The notes beneath the pieces are model-generated. The model saw only the letters and a program-made list of their open reading frames with translations. It did no database searches and had not been told where the DNA came from. From contig JAQEWB010000013.1 of the NCBI GenBank assembly GCA_027694045.1, forward strand, positions 8,447-72,446: a stretch of 64,000 nucleotides of DNA. The letters run 5' to 3'. This document shows, in pieces, positions 27,422 to 36,676 of this stretch. Position 1 is the stretch's first letter. Each line of letters begins with the position of its first letter. This DNA comes from Bacillaceae bacterium OF18-1A (GTDB lineage: Bacteria > Bacillota > Bacilli > Bacillales > Bacillaceae_G). The translations under genes were made by a program, and so were the position numbers.

Positions 27422-28204
27422 CTAACGCACTAACCAGCCACCATCTACAGGAATAATAGCGCCATTCATATAATCAGACGCTTGGCTTGCAAGGAAAACA
27501 ACAACACTTTGTAAATCAGCAGGTGTTGCCCAACGGCCAGCTGGAATACGACTAGTAATTTCATCTGTACGCTCTTCGTCTTCACGGATTGGAGCAGTGT
27601 TCGCTGTTTCCACATATCCTGGGGCAATCGCGTTAATTTGTACACCATGAATTGCTAATTCATTGGCAAAGATTTTTGTTAATCCTGCGACACCATGTTT
27701 ACTTGCTGTATAGCCTGGTACAAATTTCCCCCCTTGGAATGAAAGCATAGAGGCAACGTTAATGATCTTTCCACTTTTTTGTTCAACCATGACTTTTGCT
27801 ACTTCTTGACTTAAAAAGTAAACGGCATTCAAGTTAATATTAATAACTGCCTCCCAGTCCTCTGCTTTATGCTCTAATAAAGGCCCACGTTTAATCGTCC
27901 CAGCATTGTTAACGAGAACATCAATTTTTCCGAATGACTCTAAACACTTTGCAATAACTTCCTTAACTGTTTCTTGTTTTGTTAAGTCTCCTTGGAAAAA
28001 TTCCACTCGGCGCCCTTCTGCTTCAATTAATGTTTTCGTTTCTTCCCAATCTTGATTATAAGTAGTGATAAAAAGATCAGCCCCAGCTTTCGCAAGAGCG
28101 ACCGCGTATCCTTGTCCAAGACCTGTATTACCACCTGTAACAATAGCTACTTTACCGTTTAATTTAAAATAATCTAATGAAAAAGCTTGTAAATCGTATG
28201 CCAT
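27422..28204 (-). CDS. kduD: 2-dehydro-3-deoxy-D-gluconate 5-dehydrogenase KduD
   Basis: This 260-residue short-chain dehydrogenase has the cofactor motif TGGNTGLGQG (23-32), NNAG (99-102), and catalytic Ser152, Tyr165 and Lys169 (YTASK). The N-terminal FSLDYFKLNGKVAIVTGG matches KduD. It reduces 2,5-diketo-3-deoxygluconate to 2-keto-3-deoxygluconate. It lies 91 bases after kduI in the same direction with GGAGGAA upstream, consistent with an operon. Confidence 0.9.
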   Translation of the reverse strand: MAYDLQAFSLDYFKLNGKVAIVTGGNTGLGQGYAVALAKAGADLFITTYNQDWEETKTLIEAEGRRVEFFQGDLTKQETVKEVIAKCLESFGKIDVLVNNAGTIKRGPLLEHKAEDWEAVININLNAVYFLSQEVAKVMVEQKSGKIINVASMLSFQGGKFVPGYTASKHGVAGLTKIFANELAIHGVQINAIAPGYVETANTAPIREDEERTDEITSRIPAGRWATPADLQSVVVFLASQASDYMNGAIIPVDGGWLVR

Positions 28205-28295
28205 TTATAATTCCTCCAATTTGTTAAAATAAGATAGTTTTTTGAAGATTTTGAATTTAACTACCAAAAAATCACTATTCTGTTATGGATAACAT

Positions 28296-29126
28296 TTACT
28301 TTAAGTCTTTCATTGCAACGTGATCCATATCTTCATACGTAATATTTTCTCCAGCCATTGCCCAAATGAACGTATAATCGCTCGTACCAACGCCAGAATG
28401 GATAGACCAGCTTGGTGAGATAGCTGCTTGTTCATTCGCAACGACAAGATGTTTTGTTTCATCAGGTGTTCCCATGAAATGGAATACTCTCGTATCTTCT
28501 TTCATGTCAAAATATAGATACGTTTCCATGCGTCGTTCATGAGTATGTGCCGGCATAGTATTCCATGCACTTCCTGCGGAAAGAACTGTATATCCTAATT
28601 GAAGTTGACAACTTTGACATACATTTGGATGAATGTATTGGTAAATGGAACGATGATTTAATGTTTCTGATTCACCAGTGACCTTTGGCTCAATATGATC
28701 AATATTAATTTTTACATTTGGATACTTCTGATGTGCTGGTACAGATACTGTATAGAATTTAGCTGGATTAGATGGATCATCTGATTTAAATTGAATCTCT
28801 TTCGTTTCTTTTCCTAAGTAATAGCCGTCCTGTTTTTTCATTGGCTCTTCAGTTCCTTCGATTACAATCGATCCAGGACCACCAATATTAATTACACCAA
28901 GTTCGCGGCGTTCTAAGAAATACGAAACTCCTAGCTCAGTTGAAAGTTCAATTGATAGAGGTTTGTCTGTTGGTGTAACCCCACCAAAAATCATACGGTC
29001 GTTATGTGTATAAGTTAAAATCACTTCTCCTGGAACAAAAATTTTCTCTACTAAAAATTCCTGACGTAGTTTTTCCGTTGAATAATGACGAATATCTTCT
29101 GGACTATGTGTATAACGAGTTTCCAC
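28296..29126 (-). CDS. kduI: 5-keto-4-deoxyuronate isomerase KduI
   Basis: This 276-residue cupin-type isomerase opens METRYTHSPEDIRHYSTEKL. Zinc ligands are visible as His194, His196 and Glu201 (HTHERRMETYLYFD) and His243 (SIHSGVGT). It converts 4-deoxy-L-threo-5-hexosulose uronate, the product of GH88, to 2,5-diketo-3-deoxygluconate. The start is a GTG preceded by AGGAGAG. It lies 14 bases after kdgK. Confidence 0.95.
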   Translation of the reverse strand: METRYTHSPEDIRHYSTEKLRQEFLVEKIFVPGEVILTYTHNDRMIFGGVTPTDKPLSIELSTELGVSYFLERRELGVINIGGPGSIVIEGTEEPMKKQDGYYLGKETKEIQFKSDDPSNPAKFYTVSVPAHQKYPNVKINIDHIEPKVTGESETLNHRSIYQYIHPNVCQSCQLQLGYTVLSAGSAWNTMPAHTHERRMETYLYFDMKEDTRVFHFMGTPDETKHLVVANEQAAISPSWSIHSGVGTSDYTFIWAMAGENITYEDMDHVAMKDLK

Positions 29127-29140
29127 TATTATCTCTCCTA

Positions 29141-30145
29141 TTATCGATTAATTTTTGCTGAACAGCTGTTCATTAGATTTTCTACTTCCTTGATTGTGAA
29201 CGGATTTGAATCTCCAAATACAGTATGTTTTAAACTTGAAAAAGCTGTTGCAAATGATACCGTATAGTTCGGATCAGCACCTGTACAAATGCCATGTAGT
29301 ATACCTGCCGAGAACGAATCTCCCCCACCAACACGATCCACAATCGGATTCATCACATGTACTTTTGAAACATATATTTTTCCATCTTGCCAAAGCGTTC
29401 CTTGTAACGTATTTGAAGATGCTGATTGAACCTCGCGAATCGTAGAATAAAAAACTTGAATATTACTATATTTCTCATACATTTTTTCATAATAGTACGC
29501 TATATCCGATGATCCCTTTTGATTCTCTTCAATACCTAGCAAATGAATCGCATCCATTTTACCTGCCGAACAATAATCTACATATGGCAAAATCTTTGCA
29601 ATAACCTTGGAAGCTTGTTCATGATTCCATAGTTTCGAACGGAAATTAACATCAAAACTTACCTTTATATCGCGTGCTTTCGCCTCTTTTATCAATGTCA
29701 AAGTTATTTCCGCTACACTCTCAGAAAGGGCTGGAGTAATTCCGGATATATGTAGAACGTTTACATTTTCAAACAATTGATTAAGATCCCATTCTATCTC
29801 TTGTAGTGAGGCAAAGCTTGAATGTGCCCGATCATATATGACAGCGGAAGAACGCTCTCCTACACCACTATCAATATAGTAAGTACCTAAGCGATTGCCA
29901 CCAACTATCATTTTCTTTATATTGACACCATATTTTTGCAAGTGGCGCTGAGCACCAATCCCTAACATACTGTCAGGAACTTTACTAACAAAAGTTGCCT
30001 CATGTCCAAGATTTGAAAGATTAATAGCAACATTTGCTTCTGCCCCACCGTAATGGGCCTTAAAATGAATCGCATCGCTAATCGAGGTCCCATTATCTGT
30101 TGAAAGCCTTAACATTATTTCTCCAAAAGTTAGTATGCTGCTCAT
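29141..30145 (-). CDS. kdgK: 2-keto-3-deoxygluconate kinase KdgK
   Basis: This 334-residue PfkB-family sugar kinase opens SSILTFGEIMLRLS, shows HYGGAEANVAINLSNLG in the sugar-binding region, and carries the anion-hole and catalytic base motif DRVGGGDSFSAGIL. It phosphorylates KDG to KDPG with ATP. Its ATG overlaps the stop codon of kdgA by four bases (ATGA), so the two are translationally coupled. Confidence 0.92.
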   Translation of the reverse strand: MSSILTFGEIMLRLSTDNGTSISDAIHFKAHYGGAEANVAINLSNLGHEATFVSKVPDSMLGIGAQRHLQKYGVNIKKMIVGGNRLGTYYIDSGVGERSSAVIYDRAHSSFASLQEIEWDLNQLFENVNVLHISGITPALSESVAEITLTLIKEAKARDIKVSFDVNFRSKLWNHEQASKVIAKILPYVDYCSAGKMDAIHLLGIEENQKGSSDIAYYYEKMYEKYSNIQVFYSTIREVQSASSNTLQGTLWQDGKIYVSKVHVMNPIVDRVGGGDSFSAGILHGICTGADPNYTVSFATAFSSLKHTVFGDSNPFTIKEVENLMNSCSAKINR

Positions 30146-30804
30146 ATCCTCACCATCTTGACTCGTTGGAATCTATCCATATATTGTTTAGCCAGTTTCG
30201 AAATTTGTTCGTAATCCCCATATTTTGCTGGAGCTAATAAATTCCCACCAACCCCAACAGCTATACATCCTTTAAAAAACCACTGTTCCATATTCTCCAA
30301 ACTAACTCCACCTGTCGGCATAATATTAATTTGTGGCAGTGGGGCCTTGATCGCATCAACAAAATCAGGAGTATAAGTACTACCAGGAAATAGTTTGATT
30401 ATATCTACCCCAGAACGTAGTGCAGATTTCATTTCAGTTATCGTCATACAACCAGGTAAATAAGGTATTTGATACAGATTACAAATTTCAGCTATTTCCG
30501 GATCAAACATAGGGCTTACAATAAATTCTGCTCCAGCAAGTATCGCAATTCTAGCTGTTACAGCCTCTAGAACAGTTCCTGCACCGACAACAATATCGGG
30601 ATGGTCTTTATACTTTAAAATCGTTTCACGAATCACTTTTTCTGCATGAGGAATGGTAAACGTAATTTCTAACCCTGTGATTCCTCCACTTACAAGTGAA
30701 TCTATTACTTTTAACGCTTGATCTTGTGAATCTGCTCGCAAAACAGCAATGACACCACTTTGTTCAATTTTATATAAAATATTGACCTTTTTAATTTTCA
30801 CCAC
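30142..30804 (-). CDS. kdgA: KDPG/KHG aldolase KdgA
   Basis: This protein of about 220 residues is a class I aldolase with the Schiff-base lysine in DIIKLFPGS (Lys137) and Glu46 in GLEITFT. It cleaves KDPG to pyruvate and glyceraldehyde-3-phosphate, the last step of the island's pathway. The start is uncertain. The GTG at 30804 is almost inside the AAGGAG site; a second GTG, or an ATT 8 bases after the site, is also possible. It is the first gene of the kdgA-kdgK-kduI-kduD operon, behind a strong promoter. Confidence 0.92.
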   Translation of the reverse strand: MVKIKKVNILYKIEQSGVIAVLRADSQDQALKVIDSLVSGGITGLEITFTIPHAEKVIRETILKYKDHPDIVVGAGTVLEAVTARIAILAGAEFIVSPMFDPEIAEICNLYQIPYLPGCMTITEMKSALRSGVDIIKLFPGSTYTPDFVDAIKAPLPQINIMPTGGVSLENMEQWFFKGCIAVGVGGNLLAPAKYGDYEQISKLAKQYMDRFQRVKMVRI

Positions 30805-30810
30805 TCCTTA

Positions 30811-30847
30811 ATTTCCAAATAGGAAATTAGTTTTTCTATTTGGAAAT
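30811..30847. promoter_or_regulatory. inverted-repeat operator of the kdg/kdu operon
   Basis: ATTTCCAAATAG (30811-30822) and its exact complement CTATTTGGAAAT (30836-30847) are separated by 13 bases. Each arm is itself part of a smaller palindrome, for example ATTTCC-AAATA-GGAAAT. The repeat lies just downstream of the start of transcription, as expected for repression by the IclR-type (KdgR-like) protein. Confidence 0.6.
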
Positions 30848-30859
30848 CTATTTGTCTGT

Positions 30860-30888
30860 ATTATAGTTTATGTTTTTTTCTTTTGCAA
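30860..30888 (-). promoter_or_regulatory. kdgA operon promoter
   Basis: On the minus strand TTGCAA (30888-30883) and TATAAT (30865-30860) are 17 bases apart, a good sigma-A promoter. Transcription should start near 30853, just before the inverted repeat. Confidence 0.75.
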
Positions 30889-31259
30889 CCCCTTACAAGA
30901 CATATATATATGGCCATTTTCTGAACGATTTATTTCTGAAATCTTACACTCTCTTTTTAAGTTATATAGGAATATCTTTTTAATTCAATTTAACATTCTG
31001 GCTTATACACGTTTGAATATTCGCTAGAAACATTTATCTCTTTAGCCTCATTAAAAATTCTCTTTGTTCTTTAGATAATAGGAGTCTTTTCATGTACCAC
31101 CATTCATTTTTCTATAAAAATATTAATAAGCAAAAAAAAAAATCTTTTCTACCTTAAGGTAAAAAAGATTTTCTAATTCCCATCTCAAACTACAAGAAAT
31201 CTCCGTAAAGATAATCCCAAGTGCATCTGGATATCCTAAGCTTCTTTCACACATTATAT
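30889..31259. other. intergenic region at the right edge of the uronate island
   Basis: No gene is seen in 30889-31140, which is AT-rich. The rest is the decayed kinase 3' end described at 31141-31250. Confidence 0.4.
31141..31250 (-). pseudogene. decayed copy of the dihydroxyacetone kinase 3' end (right)
   Basis: A hairpin with CTACCTTAAGGT in the loop (31141-31170) is followed by CTCAAACTAC, AATCTCCGTAAAGATAA and GCATCTGGATATCCTAAGC. The order and sequence match the intact gene at 34122-34235, with one 12-base deletion between two GCAT words. With the left copy it brackets the uronate island. Confidence 0.75.
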
Positions 31260-31892
31260 TCATTTTCTCAAATCAACAATTAACTCATCTACAATCTGCT
31301 TAGGCTGAAAATGTCTCTTTATATAATGAATATCCGACCACTCTTCTCCTCCGCCAATAATAAATAGTTCTTGCGCATCATACATAAATGAAAAACTCGG
31401 ATAGGAACTGTCAGCCTTTAATTCAATCTCACCGCTCGTATTGCTAATCACCTTACAGTCCGCGGAATAACTTAGTAACGTATAAAGAGAATCTTGTGCT
31501 GATTGGAAGAAATACTTCATAAGTGCACTTATATCCTCACTATTCATGAACACTTTAAAAAAGTTCGTATCTCTTTTTTGATTAACAAAAATTAGCTCAA
31601 AGCGTAATTGTTTCTCTTCTAAAAACCATTCAATAAAGTCCCTACGCAAATACGTTTCAAATAGCATATACATAGGAAATTTATTAATAGAGTCTATAAA
31701 TGCTTTCATGATTTCTTCAAACCCATGATATTCATTCCAATTCGTACCGACACCGATCATAATAGGACGATTTAAATAGATAGGATAAGGCGATAGCCCT
31801 TCATCATTTAACCTATACACTTGTTTTTCCTCTGCTTGAAAAACAGGTTGATCACCTTTTAATACGTACTGAGATAATTGGACTTTTAACAC
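31260..31892 (-). CDS. hypothetical protein (210 residues)
   Basis: This is a soluble protein with no signal peptide. Visible segments are MIGVGTNWNEYHGFEEIMKAF, a hydrophobic FPMYMLFETYLRRDFIEWFLEE, and a C-terminal SYPSFSFMYDAQELFIIGGGEEWSDIHYIKR. I do not recognise the family. It starts at 31892 with a weak ribosome site (AGGTAGGTG) and is divergent from the collagen-like gene. Confidence 0.55.
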   Translation of the reverse strand: MLKVQLSQYVLKGDQPVFQAEEKQVYRLNDEGLSPYPIYLNRPIMIGVGTNWNEYHGFEEIMKAFIDSINKFPMYMLFETYLRRDFIEWFLEEKQLRFELIFVNQKRDTNFFKVFMNSEDISALMKYFFQSAQDSLYTLLSYSADCKVISNTSGEIELKADSSYPSFSFMYDAQELFIIGGGEEWSDIHYIKRHFQPKQIVDELIVDLRK

Positions 31893-32022
31893 ATTTACAC
31901 CTACCTATCTTAATAACTATCGCTCTGAAAATATCATGTGTTCCTTTTTTATAAAAATGAAACTCGTCGTTAGAGTACTTTTTTTCTAGAAATTATTTTC
32001 CTAGTAATTTACCCTAGAACAA

Positions 32023-32060
32023 GTACACAAAAATAGAAATGAACGTCCATTTTTGTGTAC
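32023..32060. repeat. 12-bp inverted repeat
   Basis: GTACACAAAAAT and ATTTTTGTGTAC are perfectly complementary with a 14-base loop. It lies just upstream of the sigma-K-like promoter and could be a regulator site or a terminator for read-through. Confidence 0.5.
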
Positions 32061-32085
32061 AAAGTATATGCCTTCACATAAAATA
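32059..32085 (+). promoter_or_regulatory. sigma-K-type promoter of the collagen-like gene
   Basis: AC at 32059-32060, 16 bases, then CATAAAATA at 32077-32085 fits the sigma-K consensus AC-N16-CATANNNTA. This predicts mother-cell expression late in sporulation, as expected for an exosporium protein. Confidence 0.6.
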
Positions 32086-32114
32086 AACTGACTTAAAAGA
32101 AGGAGGTTCATTTT

Positions 32115-34076
32115 ATACATTTTAATCAGGATAATTGCAACAAATTTTTCCCTGCCCTTCCTATATGTGATGGTTCAGGTAATTCATGTTGTAATCCCGT
32201 TACGTTAACAAACGATCAAATACAAGCTTTCGTCACTTTATTATCCTCATTAAATACTGCACTTGCTAACTTTTTTAAAGATCCGAATACAACTACAGCT
32301 AGTGCATTATCAAGTATCTTACAATCTTTTGCTCAATTATTACAAGGTGTGAACCAAACACCAGAAACTCAATATGCTCTTCAAATTTTACAAAAATTAA
32401 TTGATGCGCTTCAACAACCTAATTTACCTATAGAGACGATCGCTCAATTATCACAATTATTTTTGCAAGCGATTGCTTCCATTGCATCGAATTCTAATTT
32501 CCCTGCAAGCTTTTTATCTACCATTTTCCAAATGATAGTGAATGGTAATACGAGTAGTATTCCTCCTGGTGTCCCTCCAAGTATTCCAGTTTCCCCAGCA
32601 CAAATCGCACAACTAGAGCAACTACTCAATCAATTAATAGCTACTTTACAGGCTTATATCCAAAACCCAAATCCACAAACTATTAGTAGCTTACAACAAA
32701 TCATCAATGAATTCACATCATTAATTTCTACTTTCCCATCGAATCCACAAACAACATTTTTAACGGAATTATTGCAAAATATTAGTTCCTCTTTACAAGA
32801 TCCGAATATATCCCCTTCTCAAATTTCTCAGTTATTCCAACAGTTCCTTAGTTCACTATCCTCTTTTGTCTCTACACTTATTCTTGATCCAGCTACTTTA
32901 CAAACAATTATCAACTCAGTATTAGAAGCTATCAATGTCTCTACTGGTGGTGTCGGCGAAGGTGCACCTGGACCGACTGGACCTCAAGGGCCCGAAGGAC
33001 CTCAGGGACCTCAAGGTGTACAAGGGCTTCAAGGGGAACCTGGACCAGAAGGACCTCAAGGACCTCAAGGGGTGCAGGGACTTCAAGGGGAACCTGGACC
33101 AGAAGGACCTCAAGGACCTCAAGGCGTACAAGGGCTTCAAGGTATTCCTGGAGATCCAGGTGCCCAAGGTCCAACTGGTATAGGAATTACTGGTCCGACT
33201 GGTGCAACTGGACCTCAAGGACCGACTGGACCTGCGGGTGGTGGCACAGGAGGAGGCACTCCTGGGCCGACTGGACCAACTGGACCTGCCGGAGGACCAA
33301 CCGGACCAACGGGTGCAACTGGACCGACTGGTGACATAGGACCAATTGGGCCTCAAGGAATTCAAGGTATTCCTGGAGACGTTGGACCGACTGGACCTCA
33401 AGGAGTGCAAGGTCTTCAAGGGGAACCTGGAGCTGTTGGCGCAACTGGACCTCAAGGGGTGCAAGGTCTCCAAGGTGAACCTGGAGCGATTGGACCAACT
33501 GGACCTCAAGGAATTCAAGGTCTTCAAGGTCCTACTGGTCCTACTGGTGGAGGTTCCTCTAGTCTTGAGGTAGGCTATTTTTACTCGACTTCAGTGACAG
33601 GCCCTAGTGCAACAATTGCAACGATTCCTGGTTTAACGCCAACGAATGGTAGTTATCCAGGGGGAAGTGTTTTACCCCTAGAACAGACACCAGTTCTATC
33701 CGGAACTACTTTCTCTCCTTCAGCAGGTGGAATTCTCATCGCAACACCTGGACTTTACATGGTGTATTATATGGTAAATAGCGATGCATTCGGATCATTC
33801 AAAACTCCTCCTACTGGTACTACTCTAACCGCTGCTAATGGTGATGGTATAGCTGTTCAACTTTTACTAAACGGAACACCTGTCCCAGGAAGCTTATCTC
33901 TTTCTTCTTTAGGTGGATTTCAAACAATGGTCGTAACAAACCAAATGCTTGTAAATGTAACAGATCCTAACTCTCTCTTACAAATGCAATCTCACCCTGA
34001 TGCTCCACTAACAAACTTCTTTACTGTTATACCAGGAATGATTACGAGAAGTATCAATATTGTTAAAGTAGGTTAA
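32115..34076 (+). CDS. collagen-like exosporium-type surface protein (no canonical start codon)
   Basis: The open frame runs from an ATA at 32115, 8 bases after AGGAGG, and reads [16 protein letters not shown]. The first normal start in frame is a GTG at 32349, with no ribosome site. The N-terminal part (about 280 residues) is Gln/Ser-rich and helical. A Gly-X-Y region of about 190 residues follows ([15 protein letters not shown]), including three 54-base tandem repeats near 32994-33155. The C-terminal domain, about 175 residues beginning [10 protein letters not shown], resembles the C1q/TNF-like heads of Bcl proteins. It lacks the BclA-type targeting leader. It is inferred to lie on the spore surface. 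Loss of the start codon may make it a pseudogene. Confidence 0.7.
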   Translation: MHFNQDNCNKFFPALPICDGSGNSCCNPVTLTNDQIQAFVTLLSSLNTALANFFKDPNTTTASALSSILQSFAQLLQGVNQTPETQYALQILQKLIDALQQPNLPIETIAQLSQLFLQAIASIASNSNFPASFLSTIFQMIVNGNTSSIPPGVPPSIPVSPAQIAQLEQLLNQLIATLQAYIQNPNPQTISSLQQIINEFTSLISTFPSNPQTTFLTELLQNISSSLQDPNISPSQISQLFQQFLSSLSSFVSTLILDPATLQTIINSVLEAINVSTGGVGEGAPGPTGPQGPEGPQGPQGVQGLQGEPGPEGPQGPQGVQGLQGEPGPEGPQGPQGVQGLQGIPGDPGAQGPTGIGITGPTGATGPQGPTGPAGGGTGGGTPGPTGPTGPAGGPTGPTGATGPTGDIGPIGPQGIQGIPGDVGPTGPQGVQGLQGEPGAVGATGPQGVQGLQGEPGAIGPTGPQGIQGLQGPTGPTGGGSSSLEVGYFYSTSVTGPSATIATIPGLTPTNGSYPGGSVLPLEQTPVLSGTTFSPSAGGILIATPGLYMVYYMVNSDAFGSFKTPPTGTTLTAANGDGIAVQLLLNGTPVPGSLSLSSLGGFQTMVVTNQMLVNVTDPNSLLQMQSHPDAPLTNFFTVIPGMITRSINIVKVG

Positions 34077-34121
34077 ATTAACGACGTACCATTAAATTTA
34101 TAAAATCAATATGTTAAATAG

Positions 34122-34156
34122 AAAATCCCTCTACCTTAAGGCAGAGGGACTTTTTA
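34122..34156. terminator. terminator between the collagen-like and kinase genes
   Basis: TCCCTCT (34126-34132) pairs with AGAGGGA (34143-34149) and is followed by CTTTTT. The loop CTACCTTAAGG is shared with the decayed copy at 31141. Confidence 0.75.
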
Positions 34157-34160
34157 TTTA

Positions 34161-35912
34161 CTATTTCAAACTACCCGCAATCTCCGTAAAGATAACACCA
34201 AGCGCATGTGCACCTGCATCTGGATAACCTAAACTTCTTTCACCAACTGTACCGGCGCGGCCCATGCGAGCTACGATTTCTTTCGTATACTCTGCACCTT
34301 TAACCGCTGCTTCTGCTCCTTTTTCAAAGGCAGTTTTTACGTCTATTTCATTTGAAGCGCTGTCTAACCAAGAGTCTACACATGGAGCAAGTGCATCAAC
34401 AAGTGTTTTGTCACCAACTACCGCTCCTCTGCCGAACGATCTTTCACCGATCGATTGTATGCCGTGAAGTGCCGCTTGCAACATTTCAGCGAATTCTTTC
34501 ACTGTTAGCTCACGCTTCTCGCCTGCTGCTTTACTAGCTGCGCGGAATGCACCGCCCCAAATTGGACCAGATGCGCCGCCGCAATGTTCCATAATAATCA
34601 TCGAACAACCGTCAAAGAACGATCCGATCGTTACATTTTCTTGTTCTACAATCGAATGCCACTCACGTTTTAATTGTTTAAATCCTTTTGCCACACTCAT
34701 TCCGAAGTCGCCGTCACCTGCATGCGTATCTAACTCACAGAACGGTACTTCATTTTTAATAATAACGTCGCTCATTTTATCAACGAGATAAATCATATTG
34801 TTTAATGTGATAACATTATCTTTAATCACAGCATGCTCTTCCGCTGTTTCTAATTCAAAGGAAACTTCCTTCTCTTCTACATCTTCAAGCACATTTACAT
34901 ACTCAACACTTTCAACTGGTCCATCTACTTTAAACGCTGGTGTATTACATTCTTTCGATAGTAATGTTTTTAGCTCATCATCTAACTTCATTACTGTTAA
35001 AGACATACCCGCCATATCAATACTCGTCATATAGTTGCCAACAAATACTCTATTAATTTTAATGTTTCTAGCAGCTAATTCTCTCGTAACTGCATTGTTA
35101 AATAAGTAAAGTTCTTGCAGTGGAGTACCGCCAAAACCGTTAACTAGAAGTGCAATTTCCTCGCCATCTTTTACTCCTAAATCTTTCATTAAATCATTTG
35201 TCATACGGTTCGCTAATTCATCAGCCGACAGCATTTTTTCACGCTTAATTCCTGGTTCACCGTGAATACCTACGCCGTATTCCATTTCATCTTCCGCAAG
35301 TGTGAAAGTAGGTGATCCGCTCGCTGGAACTGTACAAGACGTTAACGCTAAACCGATTGTACGCACATTAGCAGCTGCTTTTTCTGCGACAGCTTTCACC
35401 GCTCCTAAATCCATCCCTGCTTCCGCTGCTGCGCCGGCAATTTTATGAACGAAAATAACGCCCGCAACGCCGCGGCGTCCTACTGTATATAGGCTGTCTT
35501 CTACCGCAATATCATCGTCTACTTTTACGTAGTCAACTTCAATTCCATCTTCCGTCGCTAAATGAGCTCCGTTTTTGAAATTCATAATATCGCCGCTATA
35601 ATTTTTAATAATTAATAACGTACCTTTTTTACTAGCCGTCTCTTTAATTGCTTGATATACCTGAATTTGTGAAGGCGAAGCAAACACATCTCCGCACACT
35701 GCCGCATCTAACATTCCTTTTCCGACTAACCCTGCATGCGCTGGCTCATGACCACTACCACCGCCACTAATTAACGTTACTTTATTTTCGTTCATTTCTT
35801 TTTTCTTAATGACTTTATATTTTTTCAAAAGCTCAAGCTCTGGGTGAGCCATAACCATTCCGTTGCACATTTCCATTACTAATGTTTCTGGTTTGTTTAT
35901 AATCTTTTTCAT
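34161..35912 (-). CDS. dhaK: dihydroxyacetone kinase, fused DhaK-DhaL
   Basis: This 583-residue protein has an N-terminal DhaK domain (SGGGSGHEPAHAGLVGKG, about 49-66) with the substrate-binding His217 in YGVGIHGEPG. A DhaL domain from about residue 365 has the nucleotide/Mg loop LDTHAGDGDFGMS and GGASGPIWGGAF. Fused DhaK-DhaL kinases use ATP rather than the PTS protein DhaM, and no dhaM is nearby. It makes dihydroxyacetone phosphate. It diverges from dhaS-dhaQ across a DhaS-type operator. Two decayed copies of its 3' end lie at 31.2 and 17.8 kb. Confidence 0.9.
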   Translation of the reverse strand: MKKIINKPETLVMEMCNGMVMAHPELELLKKYKVIKKKEMNENKVTLISGGGSGHEPAHAGLVGKGMLDAAVCGDVFASPSQIQVYQAIKETASKKGTLLIIKNYSGDIMNFKNGAHLATEDGIEVDYVKVDDDIAVEDSLYTVGRRGVAGVIFVHKIAGAAAEAGMDLGAVKAVAEKAAANVRTIGLALTSCTVPASGSPTFTLAEDEMEYGVGIHGEPGIKREKMLSADELANRMTNDLMKDLGVKDGEEIALLVNGFGGTPLQELYLFNNAVTRELAARNIKINRVFVGNYMTSIDMAGMSLTVMKLDDELKTLLSKECNTPAFKVDGPVESVEYVNVLEDVEEKEVSFELETAEEHAVIKDNVITLNNMIYLVDKMSDVIIKNEVPFCELDTHAGDGDFGMSVAKGFKQLKREWHSIVEQENVTIGSFFDGCSMIIMEHCGGASGPIWGGAFRAASKAAGEKRELTVKEFAEMLQAALHGIQSIGERSFGRGAVVGDKTLVDALAPCVDSWLDSASNEIDVKTAFEKGAEAAVKGAEYTKEIVARMGRAGTVGERSLGYPDAGAHALGVIFTEIAGSLK

Positions 35913-36005
35913 TGTAGTTCTCCCTCAATTCCTTTAATATATTGTGATATATTTGAAATCTTCTTCTTACTACTCATGTTAAAATGAAAGCGTTTTATAG
36001 TAAAC

Positions 36006-36027
36006 GGACAAAATGGACAATCTGTCT
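36006..36027. promoter_or_regulatory. DhaS operator
   Basis: The half-sites GGACAAAA and ATCTGTCT are separated by six bases, TGGACA. The Lactococcus lactis DhaS site, as I remember it, is GGACACAT-N6-ATTTGTCC; spacing is identical and 12 of 16 half-site bases agree. It lies between the divergent kinase and dhaS genes. Confidence 0.7.
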
Positions 36028-36081
36028 AAAGACACCGCTCTCATTTATAGATAGGATTTTTATATTACTAACATTCTAGGG

Positions 36082-36657
36082 ATGATCGAGATGACCTCTT
36101 CTATAATTTCTAAAAAGATAATTGCGAACTCATTGAAGTATTTAATGGAAACAGAGTCGTTTCATAAAATATCAGTGAGCGATATTATGTTACACTGTCA
36201 AATGCGTAGGCAAACTTTTTATTATCATTTTAAAGATAAATTTGAACTATTAAGCTGGATTTATAAAGAAGAAACGAAAGAAAACATTATCGACTTTCTC
36301 GACTATGAAACGTGGGAAAACATTTTCGATTTATTATTTGATTACTTTTACGAAAATCAAAAGTTTTACCGAAATGCTTTTAAAGTCATTGAACAAAACT
36401 CGTTTAATCACTATTTATTTGAGCATACGAAAAACTTATATATGAAGATTATTGATGAACTATCCGTGAGCTGCGGATTCAGCCTTTCTGATGAGACAAA
36501 AAATACGATTGCCTCCTTTTATAGTCACGGCTTCGTTGGAACGATTAAAGATTGGATCGAAAGCAAATGCGAAGTAGATCCATCCATTATGTCTTCTCTC
36601 ATGAAAAATATGATAAACAATCAATTACTACTATTACTGGAGCAATCAGCCAAGTAA
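36082..36657 (+). CDS. dhaS: TetR-type dihydroxyacetone kinase regulator DhaS
   Basis: This 191-residue protein has an N-terminal HTH (ISVSDIMLHCQMRRQTFYYHFKDKFELLSWIYKEE, about 29-63), typical of TetR, and a C-terminal domain like that of DhaS. In L. lactis DhaS is an unusual TetR member that activates the dha operon together with DhaQ. The adjacent dhaQ and operator support the same wiring here. A start at 36091 is also possible and has better spacing to AGG. Confidence 0.85.
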   Translation: MIEMTSSIISKKIIANSLKYLMETESFHKISVSDIMLHCQMRRQTFYYHFKDKFELLSWIYKEETKENIIDFLDYETWENIFDLLFDYFYENQKFYRNAFKVIEQNSFNHYLFEHTKNLYMKIIDELSVSCGFSLSDETKNTIASFYSHGFVGTIKDWIESKCEVDPSIMSSLMKNMINNQLLLLLEQSAK

Positions 36658-36676
36658 TTAAAGGGTGGCAAAAGCA

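Noticed and set aside
32990-33160. Regular repeats that might suggest a CRISPR array
   Set aside because: The 54-base units are contiguous, without spacers, and encode collagen-like triplets.
32922-33527. 201-codon minus-strand frame opposite the collagen repeats, Ser/Arg/Leu-rich
   Set aside because: It is the shadow of the Gly-X-Y repeats on the other strand; the composition is simply that of reversed GGA/CCT codons, and there is no ribosome site.
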